In this document: positions 35,881 to 44,930 of the stretch, one piece after another | Numbering within the stretch: position 1 is the stretch's first letter | Layout of the letters: each line of letters opens with the position of its first letter | Position numbers and translations under genes: made by a program | DNA from: an uncultured Erythrobacter sp. | GTDB lineage: Bacteria > Pseudomonadota > Alphaproteobacteria > Sphingomonadales > Sphingomonadaceae | DNA: 64,000 nucleotides | Direction: 5' to 3' | Assembly: GCA_947495555.1 (NCBI GenBank) | Contig: CANLZI010000001.1 | Coordinates: 1,278,861 to 1,342,860 of the forward strand | The notes under the pieces: generated by a model | The model's input: the letters and a program-made list of their open reading frames with translations, nothing else | The model's database searches: none | What the model was told of the DNA's origin: nothing

Positions 35881-37026
35881 ATGACAGGACAATTTTCACT
35901 CACCGAAGACCAGCTGGCCATTCAGGAAATGGCGCAGCGGTTTACCGCAGACAACATCACCCCCCACGCCGCAGAATGGGACGAGAAGCATCACTTCCCC
36001 CGCGATGTGATCAAAAGCACGGCTGAGCTGGGCTTTGGCGCGATTTACGTGTCCGAGGAATCGGGCGGAATCGGCCTTGGCCGGTTGGAAGCCGCGCTGA
36101 TTATGGAGGCGATGGCCTATGGCTGCCCCACCACCAGCGCCTTTATCTCGATCCATAATATGGCCGCATGGATGATCGACCAGTTTGGCGGGCAAGGGGT
36201 GAAGGACAAATACCTCCCCGATTTGATCTCCATGGAGAAAATCGCCAGCTATTGCCTGACCGAACCGGGCAGTGGATCGGATGCAGCTGCCTTGAAGGCA
36301 AGCGCAAAGCTGGATGGCGATCACTATGTGCTGAACGGCACAAAGCAATTCATCTCCGGCGGCGGCGTGAACGATGTTTATGTCTGCATGGTCCGCACGG
36401 GCGATCACAAGACCAAGGGCGTCAGCTGCTTGGTGGTGGACAAAGACACGCCCGGCGTCAGCTTTGGCGCGCCCGAGAAAAAACTCGGCTGGAACGCCTC
36501 CCCCACCGCTCAGGTTATTTTCGAGGACGCCCGCGTTCCGGTTGAAAACCGCGTGGGTGACGAGGGCGAAGGCTTCCGTTTCGCCATGATGGGTCTGGAT
36601 GGCGGACGCCTCAACATCGGTGCCTGTTCGCTGGGCGGTGCACAACGTTGCCTCGATGAAGCCATCGCCTACACCAAGGATCGCAAGCAGTTCGACCAGC
36701 CTGTGGCCGAATTCCAGAACACCCAATTTATGCTGGCCGATATGGCCACCGATCTGGAGGCCGCGCGCGCGCTGCTGTATCTGGCCGCTGTCAAAGTGAC
36801 CGAGAATGCGCCCGACAAATCGCGCTTTTCCGCCATGGCCAAGCGCTTGGCGACCGATAATGGCAGCACGATCGTCAACGATGCGCTGCAATTGTTCGGC
36901 GGATATGGCTATTTGAAAGACTACCCGATCGAGCGGTTCTGGCGCGATTTGCGGGTCCATTCCATTTTGGAAGGCACCAATCAGGTCATGCGAATGATCG
37001 TGGGAAGGGATTTACTGCGCCAATGA
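35881..37026 (+). CDS. Isobutyryl-CoA dehydrogenase-like acyl-CoA dehydrogenase
   Basis: The 381-residue flavoprotein has the acyl-CoA dehydrogenase motifs CLTEPGSGSDAAALKASA and the C-terminal LEGTNQVMRMIVGRDLL, in which the Glu is the catalytic base for the isobutyryl-CoA type. LFGGYGYLKDYPIERFWRDLRVHSI is also conserved. Its position at the head of an operon with 3-hydroxyisobutyryl-CoA hydrolase, enoyl-CoA hydratase and mmsB supports isobutyryl-CoA as substrate (valine pathway), though 2-methylbutyryl-CoA is possible. Its stop overlaps the next start by 4 bases. Confidence 0.92.
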   Translation: MTGQFSLTEDQLAIQEMAQRFTADNITPHAAEWDEKHHFPRDVIKSTAELGFGAIYVSEESGGIGLGRLEAALIMEAMAYGCPTTSAFISIHNMAAWMIDQFGGQGVKDKYLPDLISMEKIASYCLTEPGSGSDAAALKASAKLDGDHYVLNGTKQFISGGGVNDVYVCMVRTGDHKTKGVSCLVVDKDTPGVSFGAPEKKLGWNASPTAQVIFEDARVPVENRVGDEGEGFRFAMMGLDGGRLNIGACSLGGAQRCLDEAIAYTKDRKQFDQPVAEFQNTQFMLADMATDLEAARALLYLAAVKVTENAPDKSRFSAMAKRLATDNGSTIVNDALQLFGGYGYLKDYPIERFWRDLRVHSILEGTNQVMRMIVGRDLLRQ

Positions 37027-37424
37027 GCGGTGTGTCGCTATTCATGGTGACTCTGGTAGTGCCTGACATGAATGAAGGGATCGATCATTTCACCAACGAC
37101 TGGGGTTTCGAGGTGACGAAGGACACGAGCCATTCATCAGGCCACCGCTGGGTAGAACTTGATCCGGGTGCAGGCGCAAGATTGAGATTGGTCGAGGCCA
37201 CGACCGATGCCCACTTCGCCGTCATTGGCAAACAGGCTGGGGGACGCGTCGCGTTTTTTCTCAACCTAGACGATTTCGATGATACCCTCGGAAAGTGGGA
37301 ACGAAGCGGAATAGAAATTGTCGAGCCCGCGTGGACAGCAAGCTATGGAAGGATAGCAGTTTTGAAGGATAAGTTCGGCAACAGGTGGGACGTTCTCGAT
37401 GCCAAATTTGGAGCAGAGTCATGA
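37023..37424 (+). CDS. VOC (glyoxalase/bleomycin-resistance) superfamily protein inside the valine operon
   Basis: The 133-residue protein has a single beta-alpha-beta-beta-beta VOC unit pair: FMVTLVVPDMNEGIDHFTNDWGFEV, then RVAFFLNLDDFDD and GRIAVLKDKFGNRWDVLD, where the last segment matches the classical end of VOC proteins. Metal ligands are not obvious (H in NDWGF region missing). It overlaps the previous stop and the next start by 4 bases each, so it is translationally coupled inside the operon. Codon use is less biased than in its neighbours, suggesting a later insertion. Function unknown. Confidence 0.8.
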   Translation: MSGVSLFMVTLVVPDMNEGIDHFTNDWGFEVTKDTSHSSGHRWVELDPGAGARLRLVEATTDAHFAVIGKQAGGRVAFFLNLDDFDDTLGKWERSGIEIVEPAWTASYGRIAVLKDKFGNRWDVLDAKFGAES

Positions 37425-38467
37425 CCGAAGACGTCCACATCCACTCCCATGACCGTGTCGGTCACATTTCGCTCAACCGGCCCAAGGCGCTGCATGCGCT
37501 GACGTTGGATATGTGCCACGCGATGAGCGCGGCGCTCACCCAATGGGCCGATGATGACAACGTCCAGGCGGTCATTCTGGACCATGCTGAGGGGCGCGGA
37601 TTTTGTGCAGGCGGCGACATCGCTTTCCTGCGCAATTCGGCGCTGAATGATGGCGGCACATCGGGCCGCAAATTCTTCCACGATGAGTATCAACTCAACC
37701 ATCAGATGTTCACCTATGACAAGCCGATTGTGGCTTTCATGGATGGCATCACCATGGGCGGCGGCGTGGGCATTTCCCAACCTGCCAAATTCCGCGTGGC
37801 GACCGAAAACACCCGTTTTGCGATGCCGGAAACGGGCATTGGCCTGTTCCCGGATGTTGGCGGCGGCTGGTATCTGTCGCGCCTGGGCGGTCGGATCGGC
37901 CAGTTCCTGGCACTGACCGGCGCTCGGCTGGATGGCGCTGAATGTCTGTGGGCTGGCCTTGCCACGCATTACCTCCCCTCGGCCAAGCTGGACGAGGCGA
38001 AAGAGCGTATTGCCGCCGATCCCAGCCGGATCGCTGGCATCCTGAGCGAGTTGTCCGAGACACCGCCAACTGCGCGGATCGAGGGCAATGCGGATCGGAT
38101 CATCAAGCATTTCGGCTCGGACAGTTACGAAGAAATTCTCGCCAGTCTGGAGGCTGCTGACAGCGATTGGTCGAACAAGGAGCGCGATACGCTGGGCACC
38201 AAAAGCCCGCAGACCTGCAAGGTAGCGCTGCGCCAACTGGCACAAAGCGCCGAACTGAGCGATTTTGCTGACAATATGGCGATGGAATATCGCATTGCCT
38301 CGCGCGTGCTGACCCGGCCCGACTTTGCCGAGGGCGTGCGCGCCGTCATTACCGACAAGACCAACGATCCCCAATGGGATCCTGCAACACCGGAAGGCGT
38401 GACCGAGGATTTGCTCGATACGATTTTCGCGCTTCTGCCCGCTGACGAAGAATGGAAACCCCTTTAA
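37421..38467 (+). CDS. 3-Hydroxyisobutyryl-CoA hydrolase
   Basis: This enzyme releases 3-hydroxyisobutyrate from its CoA ester in valine breakdown. The 348-residue crotonase-family protein has LNRPKALHALTLDMCHAM, GRGFCAGGDIAFLR, MDGITMGGGVGIS for the oxyanion hole and MPETGIGLFPDVGGGWYLSRLGG, the HIBCH signature (E and D in MPETGIGLFPDVGG). The length and the long C-terminal extension fit the hydrolase rather than ordinary hydratases. The ATG at 37421 overlaps the previous stop; its own stop overlaps the next start (TAATG). Confidence 0.93.
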   Translation: MTEDVHIHSHDRVGHISLNRPKALHALTLDMCHAMSAALTQWADDDNVQAVILDHAEGRGFCAGGDIAFLRNSALNDGGTSGRKFFHDEYQLNHQMFTYDKPIVAFMDGITMGGGVGISQPAKFRVATENTRFAMPETGIGLFPDVGGGWYLSRLGGRIGQFLALTGARLDGAECLWAGLATHYLPSAKLDEAKERIAADPSRIAGILSELSETPPTARIEGNADRIIKHFGSDSYEEILASLEAADSDWSNKERDTLGTKSPQTCKVALRQLAQSAELSDFADNMAMEYRIASRVLTRPDFAEGVRAVITDKTNDPQWDPATPEGVTEDLLDTIFALLPADEEWKPL

Positions 38468-39261
38468 TGACCTATGAAGCAATCACCGTCGAAACCAATG
38501 CGCAGTGCACCAAGGGCGTCACGCTGCTGACCATCAATCGGCCCAAGGCGCTGAACGCGCTCAACTCGACCGTACTGGCCGAACTGATCGATGCCTTTGC
38601 CGCCTATCAGGCCGACGACAGCCAGCTGTGCGCGATCCTGACCGGATCGGGCGAGAAGGCCTTTGCTGCCGGTGCCGACATCAAGGAGATGAGCGACAAG
38701 GCAGCAGCCGATTTCTATCTCGACGATTTCTTTTCGCCCTGGACCAGCGAGATCGTGAAGAAGACGCGCAAGCCCTGGATTGCAGCGGTGAACGGATTTG
38801 CGCTGGGCGGTGGGTGCGAGTTGGCCATGATGGCAGACTTCATCATAGCCTCGGACAACGCCAAATTCGGCCAACCCGAAATCAAGCTGGGCGTTGCGCC
38901 GGGCATGGGCGGCTCGCAGCGTCTAACCCGCGCAATTGGCAAGTCAAAGAGCATGGAAATGTGCCTGACGGGCCGGATGATGAGCGCCGAGGAGGCCGAG
39001 CGCAGCAATTTGATCGTGCGCTCTGTCCCGCAGGCCGATCTGATCGCCGATGCGCTGAAAACGGCGGCGACCATCGCCTCCATGCCTCCGATGGCCACCA
39101 TCGCGAATAAGGAGATGGTCAATTCTGCCTTTGAAATGACGCTGGATCAGGGCTTGATTGTGGAACGCCGCATCTTCCAGATCCTCACTGCGAGCGAAGA
39201 CAAGAAAGAAGGCATGGAAGCCTTTATCGAGAAGCGTGAGGGCGTTTGGAAGGGTCGGTGA
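38467..39261 (+). CDS. Enoyl-CoA hydratase (short-chain crotonase)
   Basis: The 264-residue protein has both catalytic Glu residues (FGQPEIKLGVAPGMGGSQRL keeps the first in QPE, and the oxyanion site AVNGFALGGGCELAMMADF precedes it). It hydrates enoyl-CoAs such as methacrylyl-CoA, which fits valine breakdown between the dehydrogenase and hydrolase steps. The ATG at 38467 overlaps the hydrolase stop. Its stop (39259-39261) overlaps the GTG start of the next small membrane protein by 4 bases. Confidence 0.94.
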   Translation: MTYEAITVETNAQCTKGVTLLTINRPKALNALNSTVLAELIDAFAAYQADDSQLCAILTGSGEKAFAAGADIKEMSDKAAADFYLDDFFSPWTSEIVKKTRKPWIAAVNGFALGGGCELAMMADFIIASDNAKFGQPEIKLGVAPGMGGSQRLTRAIGKSKSMEMCLTGRMMSAEEAERSNLIVRSVPQADLIADALKTAATIASMPPMATIANKEMVNSAFEMTLDQGLIVERRIFQILTASEDKKEGMEAFIEKREGVWKGR

Positions 39262-39506
39262 AATACGTCCTTGGTCTCTTGCTGATCTCCGGAGGAATAT
39301 TCTCTGCATATCGCTTGTGGGCAGAGCGCCATGTGCGTCGGAGCAAAGGTATTCTTCCTACCTCATACGCGAGTATCGGGGTCGATGATAAGGGCATGCC
39401 TGCTACGGTAGAGCAAATTGTGCGGTCGTTCATCGGGGCCTGGAAATTATACTTGTCGATCATCCTGATGGCCTTTGGAAGCGCCGTCTTGTTTTCTGGA
39501 GAATGA
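39258..39506 (+). CDS. Small two-helix membrane protein in the valine operon
   Basis: The 82-residue protein starts with GTG (overlapping the previous stop by 4 bases). It has two hydrophobic segments: residues 1-18 (KYVLGLLLISGGIFSAY) and about 63-80 (LYLSIILMAFGSAVLF), separated by ~40 hydrophilic residues. The codon use has more A/T than the flanking genes. No family is recognised. It is followed two bases later by mmsB. The 39246 TTG start gives four extra residues and is less likely. Confidence 0.6.
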   Translation: MKYVLGLLLISGGIFSAYRLWAERHVRRSKGILPTSYASIGVDDKGMPATVEQIVRSFIGAWKLYLSIILMAFGSAVLFSGE

Positions 39507-39507
39507 C

Positions 39508-40377
39508 ATGAAAATCGCATTTATCGGATTGGGCAATATGGGCGGCGGGATGGCCGCCAATCTGGTCAAAGCAGGCCATGATGTGAACGCCTTCGATCTA
39601 TCGGAAGACGCGTTGGCGGCGGCCAAGGAGAATGGCTGTGCCACCTTCATCAGCGCCGCAGAGGCGTGTGAAGGCGCAGAGGCGGTTGTATCCATGTTGC
39701 CCAATGGTGCGATTGTGAAATCGGTCTATTCCGCCGATGTGATTGGCAAGGCTCCGGCCGGAGCGGTGTTTCTCGATTGCTCCACCATCGATGTCGCCAC
39801 CGCGCGCGAAGTGATCGGCGCGGCGGAAAGCGCAGGCTATGAAATGGTCGATGCGCCGGTTTCTGGCGGTATCGCGGCAGCCAATGGCGGCACGCTGACC
39901 TTCATGGTGGGTGGCAGCCAAAGCGCATTTTCCCGCGCCAAGCCGGTGTTGGAAGCGATGGGCAAGGCGGTGATCCATGCCGGCGATGCGGGCAATGGTC
40001 AGGCCGCCAAAATCTGCAACAACATGCTGCTGGCAATCCATATGGCGGGCACATGCGAGGCCTTTGCCATGGCGGAAAAGCTCGGCCTCGATCCGCAGAC
40101 ATTCTATGACATTTCCAGCGTATCCAGCGGGCAAAACTGGTCCATGACCAGCTATTGTCCGGTGCCCGGTGTCGGTCCGCAAAGCCCGTCAGACAATGAA
40201 TATCAGGGCGGTTTTGCCACCGCATTGATGCTGAAGGATTTGCGGCTGGCGATGGAAGCCGCCGACAGTTCAGACAGTGCCGTACCGATGGGCGCCAGGG
40301 CCGCAGCGCTTTATGAAGATTTCAACGGGGCGGGCAATGGCGGCAAGGATTTCTCCGCCCTGATCAAGACCTATTGA
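39508..40377 (+). CDS. mmsB: 3-Hydroxyisobutyrate dehydrogenase MmsB
   Basis: MmsB oxidises 3-hydroxyisobutyrate to methylmalonate semialdehyde, the substrate of MmsA. The 289-residue protein has the NAD-binding start IAFIGLGNMGGGMAANLV, the family motif DAPVSGGIAAANGGTLTFMVGG, then GNGQAAKICNNMLLAIHM with the catalytic Lys, and GGFATALMLKDLRLA. It ends the valine operon. The ATG at 39508 follows TGGAGA. Its 3' end overlaps the convergent Nmad3-like gene by 14 bases. Confidence 0.96.
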   Translation: MKIAFIGLGNMGGGMAANLVKAGHDVNAFDLSEDALAAAKENGCATFISAAEACEGAEAVVSMLPNGAIVKSVYSADVIGKAPAGAVFLDCSTIDVATAREVIGAAESAGYEMVDAPVSGGIAAANGGTLTFMVGGSQSAFSRAKPVLEAMGKAVIHAGDAGNGQAAKICNNMLLAIHMAGTCEAFAMAEKLGLDPQTFYDISSVSSGQNWSMTSYCPVPGVGPQSPSDNEYQGGFATALMLKDLRLAMEAADSSDSAVPMGARAAALYEDFNGAGNGGKDFSALIKTY

Positions 40378-41113
40378 TCTCAGCGATAATCCCGCTCAGC
40401 CAATCGCGCGGGGCCTGACGCCTGCCAATATCGGCAACAAATTCCTGGCCGCGTGCGACGCTTTGCAAGCGGCCACGCTGCTGCCAGCGAACAGGCTTGT
40501 CATGATAGCTCAGCCCGCCATGTTTGAGCCATTTGGGCCGATGCCAGATGCTGGGCGGACCTTCGGGCACGGTCAGGCGCAAAAGGTCTGAGGCATGGCG
40601 CGCCGTGCGCCCCGGCCCGCGATAGACAACGTCATTCTTGTGATGCATCGCCAGCGCATGCGGGTGGCCCAGCTGGACCAGATCATCGGGCGCGCCCTCG
40701 GCCAAAGGGACGATCTGCTCCACCTCCAGATAGCCGAATATGCGGTGATGGGGTTGGCCCCATGATCCATCGGGCATTCCCTCGCGAAACAAGCCAAAGA
40801 ATACAAACACATCGCCAATCCCGACACCCTGCCGCTCGAGGTGGGTTTGCGCCGCGCCGCATTGCCCAAACAGGCATTCCGCAATCGCTGGATCATGCTC
40901 AAGAAACATCGGATCATGGTGGCAAAGATCGCCCGCACCCAACTTTCCCCTGCTCGCCTTGGCGGCATGATCGCCCAAGCCAAGCGCACCATAGGTGGTG
41001 GTCGAAGCCGTGCCAGCGGGAATCGGTAAACTTACCGGTCGCCCATCGACAATTGGGGAGGCACCGCCGCCTGCCGCGCTGTCAAAGCCCTTTCTGCTGA
41101 AGATTATCCGCAT
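40364..41113 (-). CDS. Nmad3 (nucleotide modification associated domain 3) protein
   Basis: The 249-residue protein has the full sequence of cues of the Nmad3 family: MRIIFSRKGFDSAAGGGASP at the start, TYGALGL, then FGQCGAAQTHLERQGVGIGD and FVFFGLFRE, RIFGYLEVEQIVP, SIWHRPKWLK and LQSVARGQEFV. Nmad domains were named for their association with modified-nucleotide pathways in phages and bacteria; the biochemistry of Nmad3 itself is not established. The ATG at 41113 places the conserved MRII start first. It stands alone, convergent with mmsB, outside any phage context in this window. Confidence 0.8.
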   Translation of the reverse strand: MRIIFSRKGFDSAAGGGASPIVDGRPVSLPIPAGTASTTTYGALGLGDHAAKASRGKLGAGDLCHHDPMFLEHDPAIAECLFGQCGAAQTHLERQGVGIGDVFVFFGLFREGMPDGSWGQPHHRIFGYLEVEQIVPLAEGAPDDLVQLGHPHALAMHHKNDVVYRGPGRTARHASDLLRLTVPEGPPSIWHRPKWLKHGGLSYHDKPVRWQQRGRLQSVARGQEFVADIGRRQAPRDWLSGIIAEINRS

Positions 41114-41188
41114 AGCGGCGTGCCTAAGACGCGATGAGGCGCGATGACAAGTCTTGCGAAAAATGCACATAAGTCTAGGGGTGCGGCG

Positions 41189-41986
41189 ATGAAGGTCACC
41201 GCATTAATCATGGCGGGCAAACGCTCGGGCGTGCTCGATCCGCTGGCAGAAAATGCCGGCGTCGCGCAAAAATGCGTGGTGCCTGTGCATGGCAAACCCA
41301 TGATCGAACATGTGGTGGAGGCGCTGGCCGCTTGCGAGCGTGTCGATGCGATCCATGTGGTGGCGCATGAGCATGACGAGATTGCCTCCATCCCCTTGGT
41401 CAAGCGCCTGAGCGATCAGGGCAGGCTGCATTTCCGCGAGGGCAAGTTCAATCTGGTCGATAGCGTGATTAGCGGAGCCGAGGGGGCCAGCTTTCCCTTG
41501 TTGATCACAACCGCTGACAATTGTCTGGTGACGGCCGATGGCTATGCCGAATTTGTCGACAAGGCACTGGCGACAGGGTCGCAGGCCGCCGCCGCAATGG
41601 CTCGCAAGGAAGACGTTCTGGCCGCCGATCCGGTTGGGCAGAAACGCTTTTACGAATTCAGCGATGGCGAATACTCCAATTGCAACACCTATTGGATTGG
41701 GTCGCAAGAGGCATTGAGCGCCGCTGAAATCATGCGCGAAGGCGGACAATTCGTGAAATTCCCGAGCCGCATCATCAAGGCGTTTGGCCTGATGAATTTG
41801 ATCCGCTTCTATTTCGGTTGGGGCAGTAAAGAGCGCCTGTTCGAACAAGTTTCGCGGCGGTTTGGCTTTAAATTATCGATCCTGGTCCTTTCCAGCGGCG
41901 AGTTTGCGGTTGATGTCGACAATGAACGCACCTTCGCCGTGACCGAGCGATTGCTCAACAAAAGGGAGCTGGCCCGAGCGGGCTAG
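41189..41986 (+). CDS. Nucleotidyltransferase of the MobA/GlmU-type fold
   Basis: The 265-residue protein has the N-terminal NTP-transferase signature TALIMAGKRSGVLDPLA-ENAG followed by KCVVPVHGKPMIEHVVEAL, the second Lys in KCVVPV, a metal Asp in LITTADNCLV and another near the end (AVDVDNERTF). It probably transfers a nucleotidyl group to a phosphorylated small molecule. A flippase gene follows 17 bases later, so the product may be a head-group donor for a lipid-linked envelope molecule; this is inference. The ATG at 41189 follows AGGGG; the 41144 start has none. Confidence 0.82.
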   Translation: MKVTALIMAGKRSGVLDPLAENAGVAQKCVVPVHGKPMIEHVVEALAACERVDAIHVVAHEHDEIASIPLVKRLSDQGRLHFREGKFNLVDSVISGAEGASFPLLITTADNCLVTADGYAEFVDKALATGSQAAAAMARKEDVLAADPVGQKRFYEFSDGEYSNCNTYWIGSQEALSAAEIMREGGQFVKFPSRIIKAFGLMNLIRFYFGWGSKERLFEQVSRRFGFKLSILVLSSGEFAVDVDNERTFAVTERLLNKRELARAG

Positions 41987-42003
41987 CCATACGGGACCCG
42001 ATC

Positions 42004-43305
42004 ATGCGGCGATTGTTCACCAATATGGGTTGGCTGCTTGGCGGGCGGGGCTTCAATGCCGTGCTCAGCCTGGTCTATCTGGCGTTGGCCACACGAACAT
42101 TGGGGCTGGATGGCTTTGGCCATTTCGCCATCATCGTTGCGCTGGGCCAGATGGTGACGGGACTGGCCAATTTCCAAACCTGGCAATTTGTTGTGCGCTG
42201 GGGCGCGGGCGAAGATGGTCCGGGCGAAGCAACCGGTTTTGCCATTGCGCTCGACCTGTTGTCGGTCATTTTCGGAGCGGTGGCAGCGGGCATTCTGGTG
42301 TGGACCGCGCAATTGTGGCTGCCCCTTCCCGACGATCTTTTGTGGGTCGCTTTCGGCTTTTGCATTGTCTCGCTGCTATCCATTCGCACCACGCCAACCG
42401 GCCTGCTCAGGCTGCGCTTCCAATATGCCAAGGCTACCGCGGCAGAGGCGGTACAGCCCGCCATCAGGGCTGGCGGCGCCATATTGGCCTGGCTGTTCAT
42501 GCCCACAGTTACCGGCTTTATTCTGGCCTGGGCTGCGGCCGAAGTGGCGGTGGCCGCTGCTCTATGGATCGTTGCAGCAAAGCAAGAGAGGATCGATCTT
42601 TCGCGCGTTAGCCTGCGCGAAATTCCGCGCGACCATCCCGATGCGTGGCGCTTTGTCTGGTCGACCAATATGAGCGGCAGCCTGACGATTGCGGGCAAAC
42701 AGGTGATGATCTTGATGGTCGGATCGATTGGCGGCGAGGCTTTGGCCGGCGGGTTCCGTGTGGCCTCTCAATTGGGTCAGGCGCTGGTGTCGCTGGCGCA
42801 AACCGTGTCCAAGGCGATCTATCCCGAGTTGGTCCATGCCAAGGAAGATGCGCTGATTATCGCGCGTCGGATGGCCAATATCGCCTTGATCGGCGGCATT
42901 CTGGCAGTGGTGGTATCGCTGTTTGCCGGGCGCTGGGCGCTGGAAGTGATCGCCGGGCCTGAATTTGGCGGCTTTTACTGGGCGATGGTTATCCTGGCGA
43001 TTGCCGGAGCGGTGGAACTGGTCGGTGCGAGTTTGGAATCGCTGCTGGTATCGGCGGGCAAAGCGCACACCGCCTTTATGGTGCGCGCGGGGCCAACCAT
43101 TTTGGCACTGCTGATGCTGGACATCGCAATCGACTGGAATGGAGCCAAAGGCGCGGCCTTTACCGTTCTGGGGGCAAGCGCGCTGGCGGTGGTTGGCTTT
43201 TATGTGGCCATGCTCAACATGCAGCAGATCCGCATCAGCCTGGCGCCTGCCAATGGCACGTCCGGCACAAAGAAACCGGACCCTGATCCCGCGCAAGACA
43301 GCTAA
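42004..43305 (+). CDS. Polysaccharide/lipid-linked flippase (MOP superfamily, Wzx-like)
   Basis: The 433-residue protein has about twelve hydrophobic helices and starts with a family-typical GWLLGGRGFNAVLSLVYLALATRTLG. WSTNMSGSLTIAGKQVMILMVG in the middle and TVSKAIYPELVHAKE fit the Wzx/oligosaccharide flippase pattern. It should move a lipid-linked glycan or phosphoalcohol across the inner membrane. Its partner is the preceding nucleotidyltransferase; no glycosyltransferase is nearby. Confidence 0.85.
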   Translation: MRRLFTNMGWLLGGRGFNAVLSLVYLALATRTLGLDGFGHFAIIVALGQMVTGLANFQTWQFVVRWGAGEDGPGEATGFAIALDLLSVIFGAVAAGILVWTAQLWLPLPDDLLWVAFGFCIVSLLSIRTTPTGLLRLRFQYAKATAAEAVQPAIRAGGAILAWLFMPTVTGFILAWAAAEVAVAAALWIVAAKQERIDLSRVSLREIPRDHPDAWRFVWSTNMSGSLTIAGKQVMILMVGSIGGEALAGGFRVASQLGQALVSLAQTVSKAIYPELVHAKEDALIIARRMANIALIGGILAVVVSLFAGRWALEVIAGPEFGGFYWAMVILAIAGAVELVGASLESLLVSAGKAHTAFMVRAGPTILALLMLDIAIDWNGAKGAAFTVLGASALAVVGFYVAMLNMQQIRISLAPANGTSGTKKPDPDPAQDS

Positions 43306-43343
43306 GGCAAGAGCGCCCTAATCTGCCGCGTCAGTCCGTCGCG

Positions 43344-44930
43344 TCACTCGCCTTCTTCCCATGCAAGCTTGGGTTTTCTGGCTGCCAAGGTTTCATCCAA
43401 ACGCCTGCGCGGGGCATAAAATGGCGCTTGCTTCATGCTTTCGTCGCCAGCCTTGGCGCGCTCGGCCACCGTGCGGAAGGCCTGAATAAATTGGTCAAGC
43501 GCTGCCTTGCTCTCCGTCTCTGTCGGCTCGACCAGCATCGCGCCATGGACCACCAGCGGGAAATACATGGTCATCGGATGATAGCCTTCATCGATCAGCG
43601 CCTTGGACAGATCCAAAGTCGACAGATCACCGCCAAACCCTTTGTCACCGAACAAGGCTTCATGCATGCAAGGGCCGCTGTGGGCATAGGGCGCGTGGAG
43701 CAGGTCTTCCATGCTGCGCAGAATGTAATTGGCGTTCAGCACGGCATCTTCGGCCACCTGCTTCAACCCATCAGCGCCATGGCTGAGAATATAGGTCAAC
43801 GCGCGCGTGAACATGCCCATCTGACCATGGAATGCGGTCATCCGGCCAAAGCTTTGCATCTTGCCGCCAAAATGCTCTTGCGAAAACGCGTCAGCCTGTT
43901 CCTCTTCCACCAGATGAACCAGGCCATCGCGCGTGCGGGCTGTGTAAGGCAGCGGCCCAAATGGTGCCAAAGCCTCTGACAAGACCACCGGACCAGAGCC
44001 GGGACCGCCGCCGCCATGCGGGGTGGAGAAAGTCTTGTGCAGATTGATATGCATCGCATCAACGCCCAGATCGCCGGGGCGCACACGGCCTACAATCGCG
44101 TTGAAATTGGCCCCATCGCAATACACAAAACCGCCCGCCTCATGCACCGCGTCAGAGATCGCTTTCATGTCGCGCTCAAACAGGCCGCAGGTGTTGGGAT
44201 TGGTGATCATCACGCCGGCCACGTCTGGCCCAAGCCGCGCCTTCAGCGCCTCCAAATCCACCCGCCCGTCCGCATTGGCCGGAATGTCCTCTACCCGATA
44301 GCCGGCAAAGGCCGCTGTGGCAGGATTGGTGCCATGCGCGCTTTCAGGCACCAGAATGACCTCGCGCGCATCACCGCGCGCCTCCAATGCGGCGCGAATG
44401 CACAAAATGCCGCACAATTCGCCATGAGCCCCCGCCTTGGGACTCATCGCAACGCCGTGCATGCCGGTCAGGGCAACCAGCCACTCGGCCAACTCGTTGA
44501 TCACTTCGAAGGCGCCGCGCACCGTATCAACCGGTTGCAAGGGGTGAACATCGGCAAAGCCCGGCATCCGCGCCACCTTCTCGTTTAGGCGCGGATTGTG
44601 CTTCATCGTGCAACTGCCGAGCGGGAACAGCCCCAGATCAATGCCGTAATTCTGGCGGCTGAGGCGAGTATAATGCCGCACCGTTTCCGGCTCGGACAGA
44701 CCCGGTAGGCCGATGGGCTGCGCACGATCCATCCCGCCCAAGCGGTTTGGCGCATCCGCCTTTGGCTCGGGCAGATCAACGCCGGTTGTCTCGACATTGC
44801 CAATCTCGAACAGCAGCGGTTCTTCCAGCATCAAGGCACGGTTGCCAGTCGAGGTGGCAGGACCATTATGCATGCCATCTTCCAAAGCGTTCATTTCCGG
44901 CTTCCAGCCTGATTTGTTGGGCGCATTCAT
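43344..44930 (-). CDS. gcvPB: Glycine dehydrogenase (decarboxylating) subunit 2, P-protein C-half
   Basis: GcvPB is the PLP-binding half of the P-protein, which decarboxylates glycine and loads the aminomethyl group on GcvH. The 528-residue protein has the PLP Lys in [19 protein letters not shown], plus [28 protein letters not shown] (quoted in parts) in the N-terminal half. Overlaps gcvPA by 4 bases. It ends the operon; the last gene on the opposite strand is convergent, 38 bases away. Confidence 0.97.
   Translation of the reverse strand: MNAPNKSGWKPEMNALEDGMHNGPATSTGNRALMLEEPLLFEIGNVETTGVDLPEPKADAPNRLGGMDRAQPIGLPGLSEPETVRHYTRLSRQNYGIDLGLFPLGSCTMKHNPRLNEKVARMPGFADVHPLQPVDTVRGAFEVINELAEWLVALTGMHGVAMSPKAGAHGELCGILCIRAALEARGDAREVILVPESAHGTNPATAAFAGYRVEDIPANADGRVDLEALKARLGPDVAGVMITNPNTCGLFERDMKAISDAVHEAGGFVYCDGANFNAIVGRVRPGDLGVDAMHINLHKTFSTPHGGGGPGSGPVVLSEALAPFGPLPYTARTRDGLVHLVEEEQADAFSQEHFGGKMQSFGRMTAFHGQMGMFTRALTYILSHGADGLKQVAEDAVLNANYILRSMEDLLHAPYAHSGPCMHEALFGDKGFGGDLSTLDLSKALIDEGYHPMTMYFPLVVHGAMLVEPTETESKAALDQFIQAFRTVAERAKAGDESMKQAPFYAPRRRLDETLAARKPKLAWEEGE

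Noticed and set aside
35896-36960. 354-residue open frame on the minus strand
   Set aside because: It lies opposite the acyl-CoA dehydrogenase and has no family features.
37343-38482. 379-residue open frame on the minus strand
   Set aside because: Antisense to the 3-hydroxyisobutyryl-CoA hydrolase gene, which has clear motifs.
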